From Oscillospiraceae bacterium (GTDB lineage Bacteria; Bacillota_A; Clostridia; Oscillospirales; WRJC01): 11,162 bases of DNA. The stretch's first letter is position 1. The number at the start of each line of letters is the position of its first letter. This document shows positions 1-7,106 of this stretch, piece by piece. The notes beneath the pieces were generated by a model. That model was not told where the DNA came from, made no database searches, and saw nothing but the letters and a program-made list of their open reading frames with translations. Location: NCBI GenBank assembly GCA_009785015.1, contig WQXD01000092.1, positions 1 through 11,162 of the forward strand, read 5' to 3'. A program made the position numbers and the translations under genes.

Positions 1-977
1 ATATTTCCCAGCCCTGGTACGTCAAGTCCGTAAACAGCGAGATGACCATCGACGGAAAAATGTTTTTCGCGTACAGCGACGAGTGCCTCAACCTGCTCGA
101 AAATACTTCCTGCGTGCTGTTCAACAAGCAGATGACCGCAGATCTCGGGCTTGGGAACATGTACGCTTTGGTCAAAGAGGGCAAATGGACGATGGATGTG
201 TTTTTCTCCTATGCGAGAACCGCCTCGGCGGATCTCGACGGCGACGGCAAAATGACCGAAAACGACCGCTACGGCATATTGTCCACAGCGAGCGAATTCG
301 TGCCCGCCTTCTGGTCGTCCGCGGGGGTCAGGACGGTGGAAAAGGACGCAGACGACCTGCACGTGTTCGCGGGCCAAAATCCGAAATATTATGACATCCT
401 GGACAAAGTGTGCGAAAACCTCTACGGGGGCGAAAAGATATATTTCGACGGGGCCTACGACAAAGTCAGGGATTCGGCGATACCCTTCTCGGAAAATTAC
501 GGCTTGTTTTACTCTCACTGCCTCAGGGCCGTGCCCGGGCTCAGGGCGATGGAAACCGATTTCGGCATACTCCCCTTCCCCAAGTACGACGAGGCGCAGG
601 ACCGGTATTACTCCCGCGCGGGCAGGGGCTGGATCAACACCGCGCCGGTCTCCGCCACGGACCTCGCGCGCACGAGCGTGATCATGGAGGCGCTCGCCGT
701 CGAGTCCAAAAACTACGTGATACCCGCCTATTTCGAGGTGGCGCTCCGCACCAAATTCTTGCGCGACGACGACTCCGAGGAAATGCTGAATATAATAGAA
801 AAAAACAGGTTTGTGGATCTGGGGGACACCATCTACGCCACCCCCATATCGGACATGATAACCAACAGCATAATAGGCGACAAGAACACCAATTTCGTAT
901 CCCTGATCGAGAAAAACTTGGGCACGATAGAGGACATCATCCGAAAATCCAACGAGGCGGCGCGCGCCCTGGGGTGA
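1..977 (+). CDS. ABC transporter extracellular sugar-binding protein, C-terminal part (5' end outside window)
   Basis: The frame is open from the first complete codon at position 3 to TGA at 975-977, about 324 residues, so the signal peptide and N-terminal lobe are missing. It resembles the large clostridial extracellular solute-binding proteins of the family 1 type, which deliver oligosaccharides to a membrane permease pair. Seen in the sequence: a Trp-Tyr segment at the start, a segment reading GKWTMDVFFSYARTA that fits the hinge region, and at 231-266 a calcium-loop-like motif (D-L-D-G-D-G-K-M-T-x-x-D) followed by RYGIL. In this family such EF-hand-like loops are common. The C-terminal half ends in a helix-rich segment with IEDIIRKSNEAARALG. 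No permease genes follow; the next gene starts 60 bases later on the same strand and may be cotranscribed. An internal ATG at 42 is not the real start because the frame continues upstream of it. The substrate cannot be told from the sequence. Confidence 0.82.
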   Translation, partial: ISQPWYVKSVNSEMTIDGKMFFAYSDECLNLLENTSCVLFNKQMTADLGLGNMYALVKEGKWTMDVFFSYARTASADLDGDGKMTENDRYGILSTASEFVPAFWSSAGVRTVEKDADDLHVFAGQNPKYYDILDKVCENLYGGEKIYFDGAYDKVRDSAIPFSENYGLFYSHCLRAVPGLRAMETDFGILPFPKYDEAQDRYYSRAGRGWINTAPVSATDLARTSVIMEALAVESKNYVIPAYFEVALRTKFLRDDDSEEMLNIIEKNRFVDLGDTIYATPISDMITNSIIGDKNTNFVSLIEKNLGTIEDIIRKSNEAARALG

Positions 978-1037
978 GCGGCGGCGGAGCCACCCCCCTT
1001 CACACCGATTCAACTAAAATATTTATGGAGGAATCTT

Positions 1038-2045
1038 ATGAAAAAAAATCATCGAAACATCAACAAAACCGCGGCGGCGCTTGTTTTGGGCCTGCTTTTT
1101 TCGCTGCTTTCGGTTCCGGCGTCCGCCGCATACGGGCCCGATGCCGAGCCCAACCTCACGGGCGCCTATCTCAAATGCACGGCGGTCGTGGACAAACCCG
1201 ACACCGCCGACAAGACGCTCGCGCACTGCTCCTATGTGATGATAAAAACCGATTATGTGATCCAGGAAGGCGACATGCTCGAGTACGACGTCAAAATCGA
1301 CTTCGACGAATACGGGGGCTTCGGCGCTCTGGACGGCGATATCACGGGCTTCGGCACCTCGATGCGCGACGCGCCCGGAATGAGCGACCAAAACGGCGTG
1401 GGCGTGCATATCGGGGTCGATCTGCGGGACTACGCCTATGACGGGTGGTATCACCGGTATATCAATATAGGAACCGTCGCGGACGAAGCGGACAGGTTCA
1501 CCGTCGGCAAAAAGCTGGCAAACGTCCAGTTCGGCGTGCACCCGAGCAGCCCCGAGCCCTTCGATTTTACCGCTACGGTGCTGTACGCCAACATCGTGAT
1601 AACCAATAACGGCGAGGTGAAGTATGTCATATTCCAGAAAACGGACGACTTCATCCCGGAAAACGTGCGCAGGATCGGCAGCGAATTTGTCACTGCGGAG
1701 ATACAAGCGCTCGAATTCACCCAAGAGGACCTCGACGCCTTTGAAGCGGCAAAACAGGCCAAGATAGCCGAAGAGGCTTCAAGGGAAGCTTCGCGCGCCG
1801 AAGCCGACGCCAGCAGGGAAGCGAGCCGCGAAGCGGCAAGCGTCGAGGCGAGCATAAAGGCGTCCGAAGAGGAAGAGGCCGCAGCCGCGGCGGCGGAGCA
1901 AACCGAAAGCGCGCCGCAAAAAGAGGAATCCGACGGCGGCAGCTTGATTTTGATACTCGCGCTTGCGGGCGGGGGCGTGCTCGTGATTGTGGTTGTCGTT
2001 GTCATAGCGGTGAACGGCGGCAAAAAAAACAAAGGCAAGAAATAA
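1038..2045 (+). CDS. Secreted, C-terminally membrane-anchored protein with beta-rich domain and charged Ala/Glu/Ser/Arg stalk
   Basis: This 335-residue protein starts at ATG 1038 behind a strong SD (GGAGGAA, 1027-1033). Residues 1-30 form a signal peptide: KK/H/R/K n-region, a Leu/Ala-rich core, and an ASA-AY cleavage site after residue 30. Residues about 35-215 look like a beta-sandwich domain (alternating hydrophobics; segments such as WYHRYINIGTVADEADRF and YANIVITNNGEVKYVIF), reminiscent of lectin/laminin-G or carbohydrate-binding folds; I cannot name the family. Residues about 234-295 are low-complexity and rich in E, A, S, R, probably a coiled coil or stalk. Residues about 302-326 are one membrane span (LILILALAGGGVLVIVVVVVIAV), followed by a Lys-rich tail NGGKKNKGKK, so the bulk should face outward. 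There is no LPXTG sorting signal. It follows the sugar-binding protein by 60 bases with no visible terminator, which suggests a surface role in polysaccharide capture; that is inference. Confidence 0.8.
   Translation: MKKNHRNINKTAAALVLGLLFSLLSVPASAAYGPDAEPNLTGAYLKCTAVVDKPDTADKTLAHCSYVMIKTDYVIQEGDMLEYDVKIDFDEYGGFGALDGDITGFGTSMRDAPGMSDQNGVGVHIGVDLRDYAYDGWYHRYINIGTVADEADRFTVGKKLANVQFGVHPSSPEPFDFTATVLYANIVITNNGEVKYVIFQKTDDFIPENVRRIGSEFVTAEIQALEFTQEDLDAFEAAKQAKIAEEASREASRAEADASREASREAASVEASIKASEEEEAAAAAAEQTESAPQKEESDGGSLILILALAGGGVLVIVVVVVIAVNGGKKNKGKK
1770..1890 (+). repeat. Low-complexity Ser/Arg/Glu/Ala coding repeat
   Basis: Inside the anchored surface protein gene, codons for E-A-S-R-E-A-S-R, then D-A-S-R-E-A-S-R-E-A and an E/A run recur in an irregular short repeat. 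It encodes the presumed stalk between the folded domain and the membrane span. The nucleotide copies (aag/cgc-ggaagc type units) are degenerate, so this is a protein-level repeat rather than a DNA satellite. Confidence 0.6.
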
Positions 2046-2074
2046 ATTAATTTTTGTAAAAATCAAAAAAACTG

Positions 2075-2103
2075 TTGACACCAAGGCTGAAATGTGGTAT
2101 AAT
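2075..2103 (+). promoter_or_regulatory. Sigma-A-type promoter of the rpmG-secE-nusG-rplKA operon
   Basis: The -35 box TTGACA (2075-2080) and the -10 box TATAAT (2098-2103) are both exact consensus and separated by 17 bases. TGG at 2095-2097 also provides an extended -10. Transcription should begin near 2109-2111. The box sequence and flanks (actgTTGACA, TGTGGTATAAT) closely match those of the tRNA-Tyr promoter in this window. A promoter this near to consensus fits a highly expressed translation operon. Confidence 0.93.
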
Positions 2104-2110
2104 CAGTCTA

Positions 2111-2170
2111 CCTGCGCGGACGGGGTTCTTTTTTGTTCGGCTTTTTTTGCCGGAACAGAGCCGCGGCAGG
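2111..2170 (+). promoter_or_regulatory. Nested stem-loop at the 5' end of the rpmG operon transcript
   Basis: The predicted mRNA begins almost exactly with a 9-bp stem, CCTGCGCGG (2111-2119) pairing with CCGCGGCAGG (2161-2170) with one bulged G (2165). Inside it a second 7-bp stem pairs GTTCGGC (2135-2141) with GCCGGAAC (2149-2156), again with one bulged G (2152), closing a loop of seven T. It ends 21 bases before the rpmG SD (2192-2198). There is no T-run after the stem, so it is not a standard terminator. It could stabilise the mRNA 5' end or act as a regulatory leader. I do not recognise it as a known riboswitch or r-protein leader. Confidence 0.55.
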
Positions 2171-2207
2171 GAGGCCAAATTTTAAATTAACGGAGGTGCC
2201 GAGAAAA

Positions 2208-2357
2208 ATGAGAGTAAGGGTGACGCTCGCTTGCGCGGAATGCAAGCAAAGAAACTACGAGAGCATCAAAAACAAGAAAAATACCCCGGACAGATTGGAA
2301 AAAAACAAACACTGCAAGTTTTGCCGCAAACACACCGTGCACAGGGAAACCAAATAA
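2208..2357 (+). CDS. rpmG: 50S ribosomal protein L33, zinc-binding form
   Basis: The gene encodes 49 residues, the usual L33 length. It contains the L33 pattern [17 protein letters not shown], then [10 protein letters not shown] and a C-terminal [14 protein letters not shown]. Cysteines 9, 12, 36 and 39 form two CxxC knuckles, so this is the zinc-holding (C+) paralogue. ATG 2208 is chosen because GGAGGTG (2192-2198) lies 9 bases upstream and the product then has family length; the same frame is open back to an ATG at 2133 but that region is the structured leader. It is the first gene after the operon promoter and lies 29 bases before secE, a common arrangement in Bacillota. L33 sits near the E site of the large subunit. 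Confidence 0.95.
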   Translation: MRVRVTLACAECKQRNYESIKNKKNTPDRLEKNKHCKFCRKHTVHRETK

Positions 2358-2386
2358 TTTATGATTGATGGGGGTATTTTTGTAAA

Positions 2387-2662
2387 ATGGCAGCGGAAAC
2401 CAAAAACGCCAAGCCGGTAAAATTGGATAAAAACGGCAAGGAAAAAATGAAATTGGGCGAGAGGATCAAGAAGTTTTTGCGGGATTACAAAAGCGAGATG
2501 AAAAAGATCGTCTGGCCCACGAGGACGCAGGTCATCCAGAACACGGGGGTCGTCATCTTCGCCATCATGTTCATAGCCGCCATAGTCGGGATACTGGATT
2601 TGGCTTTCGGCACGGGGATAATAAGCCTGCTCGGCGGTATCAGGGAATTGATCCAATCTTGA
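2387..2662 (+). CDS. secE: Preprotein translocase subunit SecE
   Basis: The product is 91 residues, slightly longer than the short Gram-positive SecE, because of a Lys-rich N-terminal extension (residues 1-30). The SecE core follows: an amphipathic helix GERIKKFLRDYKSEMKKIVWPT with the conserved KKIVWPT turn, then a single membrane span (about 52-73, GVVIFAIMFIAAIVGILDLAF). SecE clamps SecY in the SecYEG channel in the cytoplasmic membrane. The start at ATG 2387 is preceded by a G-run (GGGGG, 2370-2374) as a modest SD. It lies between rpmG and nusG, the classic location. Confidence 0.95.
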   Translation: MAAETKNAKPVKLDKNGKEKMKLGERIKKFLRDYKSEMKKIVWPTRTQVIQNTGVVIFAIMFIAAIVGILDLAFGTGIISLLGGIRELIQS

Positions 2663-2700
2663 TCCAAATAAATTTTAAAAAGCGGGAGATTTGAGCTGTT

Positions 2701-3246
2701 ATGGCTGAAGAAGCGAAATGGTACGTGATCCACACGTATTCGGGCTATGAAAACAAGGTCGCGACAAACCTTGAAAAAATAGTGGAAAACCGCAAACTCG
2801 AACATTTGATTCAGGCGACGGAGATCCCCTTTGAGATAGTCGTCGAAACAAGCGGAGAGGACCAGGGGAAAAAAAAGACAAAAGAAGTGGAGCGCAAGCT
2901 CTTTCCCAGCTATGTGCTCGTAAAGATGATAATGACCGACGAGAGCTGGCACGTGGTCCGCAATATACGCGGGGTCACGGCGTTCGTGGGCCCGGGCTCC
3001 AAGCCCGTCGCGCTCACCGACGACGAAGTGGCCAAATTCAAAATCGACGCGATTTTGGTCACTGAGGTAAAATTCGCGGTGGGGGACAGCGTGAAGATCA
3101 TAGACGGGGCCCTTCGGGATTCGATCGGCGTCGTGGAGGAGATAAGCCCGGACAAGAAGAAAGTGAAACTCATGATTTCGATGTTCGGCAGGCAGATGTC
3201 GACCGAAGTGGAATCCGCCTCGGTCGCGCCGATCAAGGAAAATTAG
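2701..3246 (+). CDS. nusG: Transcription termination/antitermination factor NusG
   Basis: At 181 residues this is standard NusG length. The NGN domain (about residues 5-115) begins with [19 protein letters not shown] and contains [21 protein letters not shown], followed by VTAFVG near its end. The C-terminal KOW domain (about 125-178) has [21 protein letters not shown] and ends in the beta strands of [10 protein letters not shown]. NusG binds the RNA polymerase clamp to modulate pausing, and couples to ribosomes or Rho through KOW. ATG 2701 has a GGGAG SD at 2684-2688. It begins 38 bases after secE and is followed by the leader hairpin of rplK. Confidence 0.96.
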   Translation: MAEEAKWYVIHTYSGYENKVATNLEKIVENRKLEHLIQATEIPFEIVVETSGEDQGKKKTKEVERKLFPSYVLVKMIMTDESWHVVRNIRGVTAFVGPGSKPVALTDDEVAKFKIDAILVTEVKFAVGDSVKIIDGALRDSIGVVEEISPDKKKVKLMISMFGRQMSTEVESASVAPIKEN

Positions 3247-3260
3247 TTTGTCAAAAGAGA

Positions 3261-3316
3261 TTGTGGGAGGGGCAAAATTTATTTTACATTGCCCCGCAAA
3301 AACCGGCAGACCACAA
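3261..3316 (+). promoter_or_regulatory. Candidate ribosomal protein L1 autoregulatory leader of rplK-rplA
   Basis: Two nested stems flank an asymmetric internal loop. The outer stem is TTGTGG (3261-3266) with CCACAA (3311-3316). The inner stem is GGGGCAA (3269-3275) with TTGCCCC (3289-3295), closing a 13-base loop. The internal loop is GA (3267-3268) on the 5' side and 15 bases (3296-3310) on the 3' side. From memory, the L1-binding site of 23S rRNA (helices 76-77) has the same plan: a GGUGG/CCACC stem, GA opposite a longer purine-rich strand, then a G+C stem. GTGGGAGG and ACCAC here match it directly. L1 is known to repress its own operon by binding such a mimic. The structure ends two bases before the rplK SD (GGAGGT, 3319-3324), so bound L1 could block initiation. 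Binding itself is inferred. Confidence 0.62.
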
Positions 3317-3332
3317 ACGGAGGTATATTGAG

Positions 3333-3758
3333 ATGGCAAAAAAAATCACAGCGTATGTAAAACTGCAGCTGCAGGCCGGAAAGGCAACAATGCAGCCGCC
3401 CGTGGGGCCGGCGCTCGGCCCGCACGGCGTCAACGGCATGAACTTCGTAAAGGAATTCAATGAGAGGACCAAAAACGACATAGGGCTGATCATACCCGTC
3501 GTAATTACGATTTACGCCGACCGCTCGTTTTCGTTCATAACCAAGACCCCGCCCGCCGCGGTGCTCATCAAAAAAGCGTGCGGCATAGAAAGCGGCTCGG
3601 GGGTCCCAAACAAAGAAAAAGTCTCGAAGATAACAAAGGCGCAGATCCAGAAAATCGCCGAGACCAAAATGCCGGATTTAAACGCGGCGTCCATTGAGGC
3701 GGCGATGGCCATGGTTGCGGGCACGGCGCGCAGCATGGGCGTCGAAGTCACGGATTAA
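3333..3758 (+). CDS. rplK: 50S ribosomal protein L11
   Basis: The product is 141 residues, exactly the usual L11 length. It begins [18 protein letters not shown] and carries the N-terminal domain motif [22 protein letters not shown] (residues about 22-43), whose prolines form the thiopeptide/L10-facing surface. The C-terminal rRNA-binding domain (about 75-141) contains [12 protein letters not shown] and ends [12 protein letters not shown], the classic L11 ending. ATG 3333 is chosen for the SD GGAGGT (3319-3324) 8 bases upstream; the frame remains open upstream to 3261 but that stretch forms the leader stem-loop. rplA follows after 34 bases. Confidence 0.96.
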   Translation: MAKKITAYVKLQLQAGKATMQPPVGPALGPHGVNGMNFVKEFNERTKNDIGLIIPVVITIYADRSFSFITKTPPAAVLIKKACGIESGSGVPNKEKVSKITKAQIQKIAETKMPDLNAASIEAAMAMVAGTARSMGVEVTD

Positions 3759-3792
3759 TCTAAATTGTAACGAAACGAAGGAGTAATAAAAA

Positions 3793-4488
3793 ATGGCCAA
3801 AAGAGGAAAAAGATACCGCGAGCTCGCGAAGCTTGTGGACAGAACAAAATTATACGAACCCGAAGACGCGCTTCTGCTTTCAAAAGAGACGGCGAAGGCG
3901 AAATTCGACGAAACCATAGAACTGCATTTGAAGCTGGGCGTCGATGCGAGACACGCCGACCAGCAAGTGAGGGGAGCGGTGGTGCTGCCCCACGGAACGG
4001 GCAAAACCGTGAGGACGCTCGTGTTCGCCAAGGGCGACAAAGCCAAGGAGGCCGAAAACGCGGGCTCCGATTTCGTGGGGGCCGAGGAGCTTGTGGCCAA
4101 GATCCAAACCGAGAACTGGTTTGATTACGAAGTGATAATCGCCACACCCGACATGATGGGAACGCTCGGCCGGCTCGGAAAGCTGCTGGGGCCCAAGGGG
4201 CTCATGCCCAACCCGAAAGCGGGCACCGTCACCATGGATATATCGAGGGCGGTGCAGGAGGCCAAGGCGGGCAAAATCGAGTACAGGCTCGACAAGACCA
4301 ATATAATCCACTGCCCGATAGGCAAGGCTTCGTTTGACAGCGCGAAGCTGAAAGAGAATTTCGAGACATTGGTCGGCGCGGTCATAAAGGCAAAACCCGC
4401 GGCGGCGAAGGGCACATATATAAGGAGCTGCACGGTGGCCTCTTCCATGGGGCCGGGCATAAAGATAAATTCGGCGAAATTGAGCTGA
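3793..4488 (+). CDS. rplA: 50S ribosomal protein L1
   Basis: At 231 residues it is full length. It starts [17 protein letters not shown] and shows the L1 signature [20 protein letters not shown] at about residues 118-137, then GTVT; the basic ends of the protein ([14 protein letters not shown], and [10 protein letters not shown] at the C terminus) are also typical. L1 binds the mobile L1 stalk of 23S rRNA and is a translational repressor of rplK-rplA in studied bacteria, which fits the leader upstream of rplK. The SD AAGGAG lies at about 3779-3784. Unusually, the next gene, 16 bases on, is a GH2 glycosidase and not rplJ. Confidence 0.97.
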   Translation: MAKRGKRYRELAKLVDRTKLYEPEDALLLSKETAKAKFDETIELHLKLGVDARHADQQVRGAVVLPHGTGKTVRTLVFAKGDKAKEAENAGSDFVGAEELVAKIQTENWFDYEVIIATPDMMGTLGRLGKLLGPKGLMPNPKAGTVTMDISRAVQEAKAGKIEYRLDKTNIIHCPIGKASFDSAKLKENFETLVGAVIKAKPAAAKGTYIRSCTVASSMGPGIKINSAKLS

Positions 4489-4504
4489 TTTTGGAGATTT
4501 GTTT

Positions 4505-6838
4505 ATGAACGGGCAAAATAACCGCAAAAAAATCGAGCTGTGCGGCGACTGGGAATTTTCGTATGTCGATTTCAAAGACGACAAAAAATATGAGAGCGCC
4601 CAAGAGCTGAAAAACGCGGGGCTGAAAGCGTACCCGTGCGCGGTCCCGGGCAGTTTTGAGCTGGATTTGTATAAAAATCACTTGTGCGGGGAGCCGTTTT
4701 TCGGCATGAACCCGGCAAAAGTGAGGCAGCTTACGGAAAACTGCAGCGTGTATTACCGCCGCAGTTTCGATTTGCCGGAAATCGGAGGGGCAAAGCCGGT
4801 GCTTGTGTTCGAAGGGCTCGACTGCGCGGCCTTTGTATATATAAACGGGGTTTTGGCCGGCGAGTTCGACAATATGCTCATCCCGCACGAAATCGGCTTG
4901 GAAAATTTGAACTTAAAACAAAAAGACAACGAGCTTTTGGTTCGCATAACCCCCGCGATCGAAGCGGCGAAAAATCACGAATATCCGCCCGGCGTGGCCG
5001 CAATGGGCGCCAATGCCGAATCGCTGTATGTCCGCAAGGCCCCGCACATGTACGGCTGGGACATAATGCCGAGGTTTTTGTCGGCGGGTATCTGGCGTCC
5101 CGTGTATATCGAGTACCGCGGCGCCGACCGCCTCGGCGAGGTGTTTATGCGAACCCTCGCCCTCGGCGGACACGGCGCGGATATTTGTCTTGACTGCAAT
5201 ATGGCTTTGAGCGGCCGGGATGACAAATACTCGCTCGGGCTTGCGATGGCCTGCGGCGGGTCCGCGGTCGATTTGAGCTGGGACGTGTATTTCGGCAGCG
5301 TCAAAAAGCGTTTTGCCATACATGACCCGAAACTCTGGTTTCCCAAGGGAAGCGGCCCGCAGAATCTGTACGAGGTCTGCGTTTATCTGAAAAAAAACGG
5401 TGAGGTCGCCGACGAATACAGGTTCAAGTTCGGGGTGCGCACCGTAAAGCTCAACAGAACCTCGACCACGGACCAGTTCGGAAACGGCGCCTTCGAGTTT
5501 ATCGTAAACGGCGCGCGCGTATTCATGAAAGGCTCGAACTGGGTACCCGCCGACGCCTTCCATTCGCGTGACAGGGAACGCATCCCGCCCATGCTGGAGC
5601 TGGCGGAGGATATAAACTGCAATATGCTGCGCTGCTGGGGCGGGAACGTCTATGAAGACGACCTGTTCTATGAGCTCTGCGACGAAAAAGGATTTTTGGT
5701 CTGGCAGGATTTCGCCTTTGCGTGCGCGGTCTATCCAAACGACGAAGCGTTTTGCCGCGCGGTAAAAAAAGAAGCGGAAGCGGTGGTAAAGCGCCTTCGG
5801 AACCACGCCTGCGTGGCGCTTTGGTCGGGGGACAACGAGTGTGACGAAGCATATCTCTGGAATGGGTATTCCGACCCGAACAAAAACAAAATAACCCGGG
5901 AAGTATTGCCCGAAGCGGTCGCCGCCTGGGACGGCTCCCGCCCATATATCGCCAGTTCTCCGTATTTGGACGAGACCACGATAAAAACCGGGCGGGAATA
6001 TGCCTCAGAGCAGCATCTGTGGGGGCCGAGGGATTATTACAAGAGCAAATTCTATATGGATTCCATCTGCCATTTCGCGAGCGAAATCGGTTATCACGGC
6101 TGCCCGTCCCCCGAAAGCATCAAAAAATTCATCGAACCCGCTCATCTGTGGCTTGGGCGTGACGGGCTTATAAAAGACGAGCAATGGCTGCTGCACTCCA
6201 CTTCCCCCGTGCCCGAGCTGCATCTGTACGATTACCGAATTGAGCTGATGTTCAAACAGATCGACGAGGTATTCGGCAAAACTCCGGAAAGCCTGGAGGA
6301 ATTCGCCGCGGCGAGCCAGATAGTGCAGGCGGAGGCCAAAAAGTTTTTCATCGAGCTTTTCAGGGGCGGCAAGGGGCGCAGATCCGGGATTTTATGGTGG
6401 AACTTGATCGACGGCTGGCCGCAGTTCTCAGACGCGGTGACCGACTATTATTTCGACAAAAAGCTCGCCTATCACTATATAAAGAACTCGCAGAAGCAGC
6501 TGTTTGTGATGCTGCGAGAGCCGGACAACTGGGTGCAGGAGGTTGCGGTTGTCAACGATTATCTGTGCCCGCAGAGGGTGAGTTTTAAAATCACCGATAT
6601 AGACACCGCGGAAATTCTGGCTTCGGGGGTATCCGACGCGGGCGAAAACAGCAGCGTGACGGCGGCGCGCATACCGTTTGTCCGCGGGAAGAAAAGGTTT
6701 TTGGCAATCGACTGGGAGACGACGTCCGAAAAGGGCAGAAATCACTATTTGTCGGGGCATCCGCCGTTTTCGCTTGAACAGTATCTGGGCTGGATTGAAA
6801 AATCCGGAATGTTTGAAGAATGGCGCCGAAAATTTTAA
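4505..6838 (+). CDS. Glycoside hydrolase family 2, beta-mannosidase-like, cytoplasmic
   Basis: The product is 777 residues without a signal peptide, so it should act on imported oligosaccharides in the cytoplasm. An N-terminal jelly-roll (about 5-170; GDWEF, CAVPGSFELDLYKN, VYYRRSFDLP) and an Ig-like domain precede the TIM barrel (about 335-640). Barrel landmarks are MKGSNWVPADAF (near 342), RCWGGNVYEDDLFYELCDE (376 on), WQDFAFACAVYP (400 on), LWSGDNE with likely acid/base Glu445, and FASEIGYHG with likely nucleophile Glu527. WWNLIDGWP (from Trp631) is also typical of GH2 mannosidases. Start: ATG 4505 has GGAG (4493-4496) 8 bases upstream; a TTG at 4499 would be too close to it. The acid/base motif WSGDNECDE differs slightly from the common mannosidase WSGNNE, so another exo-beta-glycosidase activity is possible. 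It follows rplA by 16 bases with no terminator or promoter seen between them. Confidence 0.87.
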   Translation: MNGQNNRKKIELCGDWEFSYVDFKDDKKYESAQELKNAGLKAYPCAVPGSFELDLYKNHLCGEPFFGMNPAKVRQLTENCSVYYRRSFDLPEIGGAKPVLVFEGLDCAAFVYINGVLAGEFDNMLIPHEIGLENLNLKQKDNELLVRITPAIEAAKNHEYPPGVAAMGANAESLYVRKAPHMYGWDIMPRFLSAGIWRPVYIEYRGADRLGEVFMRTLALGGHGADICLDCNMALSGRDDKYSLGLAMACGGSAVDLSWDVYFGSVKKRFAIHDPKLWFPKGSGPQNLYEVCVYLKKNGEVADEYRFKFGVRTVKLNRTSTTDQFGNGAFEFIVNGARVFMKGSNWVPADAFHSRDRERIPPMLELAEDINCNMLRCWGGNVYEDDLFYELCDEKGFLVWQDFAFACAVYPNDEAFCRAVKKEAEAVVKRLRNHACVALWSGDNECDEAYLWNGYSDPNKNKITREVLPEAVAAWDGSRPYIASSPYLDETTIKTGREYASEQHLWGPRDYYKSKFYMDSICHFASEIGYHGCPSPESIKKFIEPAHLWLGRDGLIKDEQWLLHSTSPVPELHLYDYRIELMFKQIDEVFGKTPESLEEFAAASQIVQAEAKKFFIELFRGGKGRRSGILWWNLIDGWPQFSDAVTDYYFDKKLAYHYIKNSQKQLFVMLREPDNWVQEVAVVNDYLCPQRVSFKITDIDTAEILASGVSDAGENSSVTAARIPFVRGKKRFLAIDWETTSEKGRNHYLSGHPPFSLEQYLGWIEKSGMFEEWRRKF

Positions 6839-6871
6839 TTTGTTAAATTTTTGTTTTTTTTGATTTTACTG

Positions 6872-6900
6872 TTGACAGGACGCTTTGTTTGTGGTACAAT
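6872..6900 (+). promoter_or_regulatory. Sigma-A-type promoter of tRNA-Tyr
   Basis: TTGACA (6872-6877) and TACAAT (6895-6900) are separated by 17 bases, with TGG at 6892-6894 giving an extended -10. The start point should be near 6906-6908, leaving an 18-base tRNA leader. Core and flanks (actgTTGACA, TGTGGTACAAT) nearly duplicate the rpmG operon promoter. Confidence 0.92.
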
Positions 6901-6924
6901 GTCATTAGTAAAATCCCTTTCTTA

Positions 6925-7010
<86 letters not shown>

Positions 7011-7019
7011 TTTTAAAAA

Positions 7020-7058
7020 AGCCTTGTAAAATTCATGTATTTACAAGGTTTTCTTTCT
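7020..7058 (+). terminator. Intrinsic terminator after tRNA-Tyr
   Basis: CCTTGTAAA (7022-7030) pairs perfectly with TTTACAAGG (7040-7048) around a 9-base loop, followed by TTTTCTTTCTT. An A-run just before the stem (7015-7020) could extend it and makes the element potentially bidirectional. It ends 9 bases after the tRNA CCA begins its 3' trailer. Confidence 0.88.
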
Positions 7059-7106
7059 TAAAATTAAAAAATCACCGCAAACAAACCGGAAGGCGGGTGA
7101 ATTTGC

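Noticed and set aside
978..1037. Terminator between the binding protein and surface protein genes
   Set aside because: The GC-rich stretch after the stop does not form a clear stem followed by a T-run.
1023..1724. Minus-strand open frame opposite the surface protein gene
   Set aside because: No SD or promoter; the plus-strand gene has an SD, a signal peptide and a plausible anchor.
2133..2207. N-terminal extension of L33 from ATG 2133
   Set aside because: Would give a 74-residue L33 and start inside the leader hairpin; ATG 2208 has a proper SD and gives the family length.
3261..3332. Earlier start for L11
   Set aside because: The extra residues are not L11-like, and this stretch forms the stem-loop; ATG 3333 has an ideal SD and family length.
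2485..3339. Minus-strand open frame across secE and nusG
   Set aside because: It lies wholly over well-identified plus-strand genes and would be antisense to a strong operon.
4913..5806. Minus-strand open frame of 297 codons inside the GH2 gene
   Set aside because: Composition-driven shadow; no SD, no recognisable motif, and the plus frame has conserved glycosidase sequence throughout.
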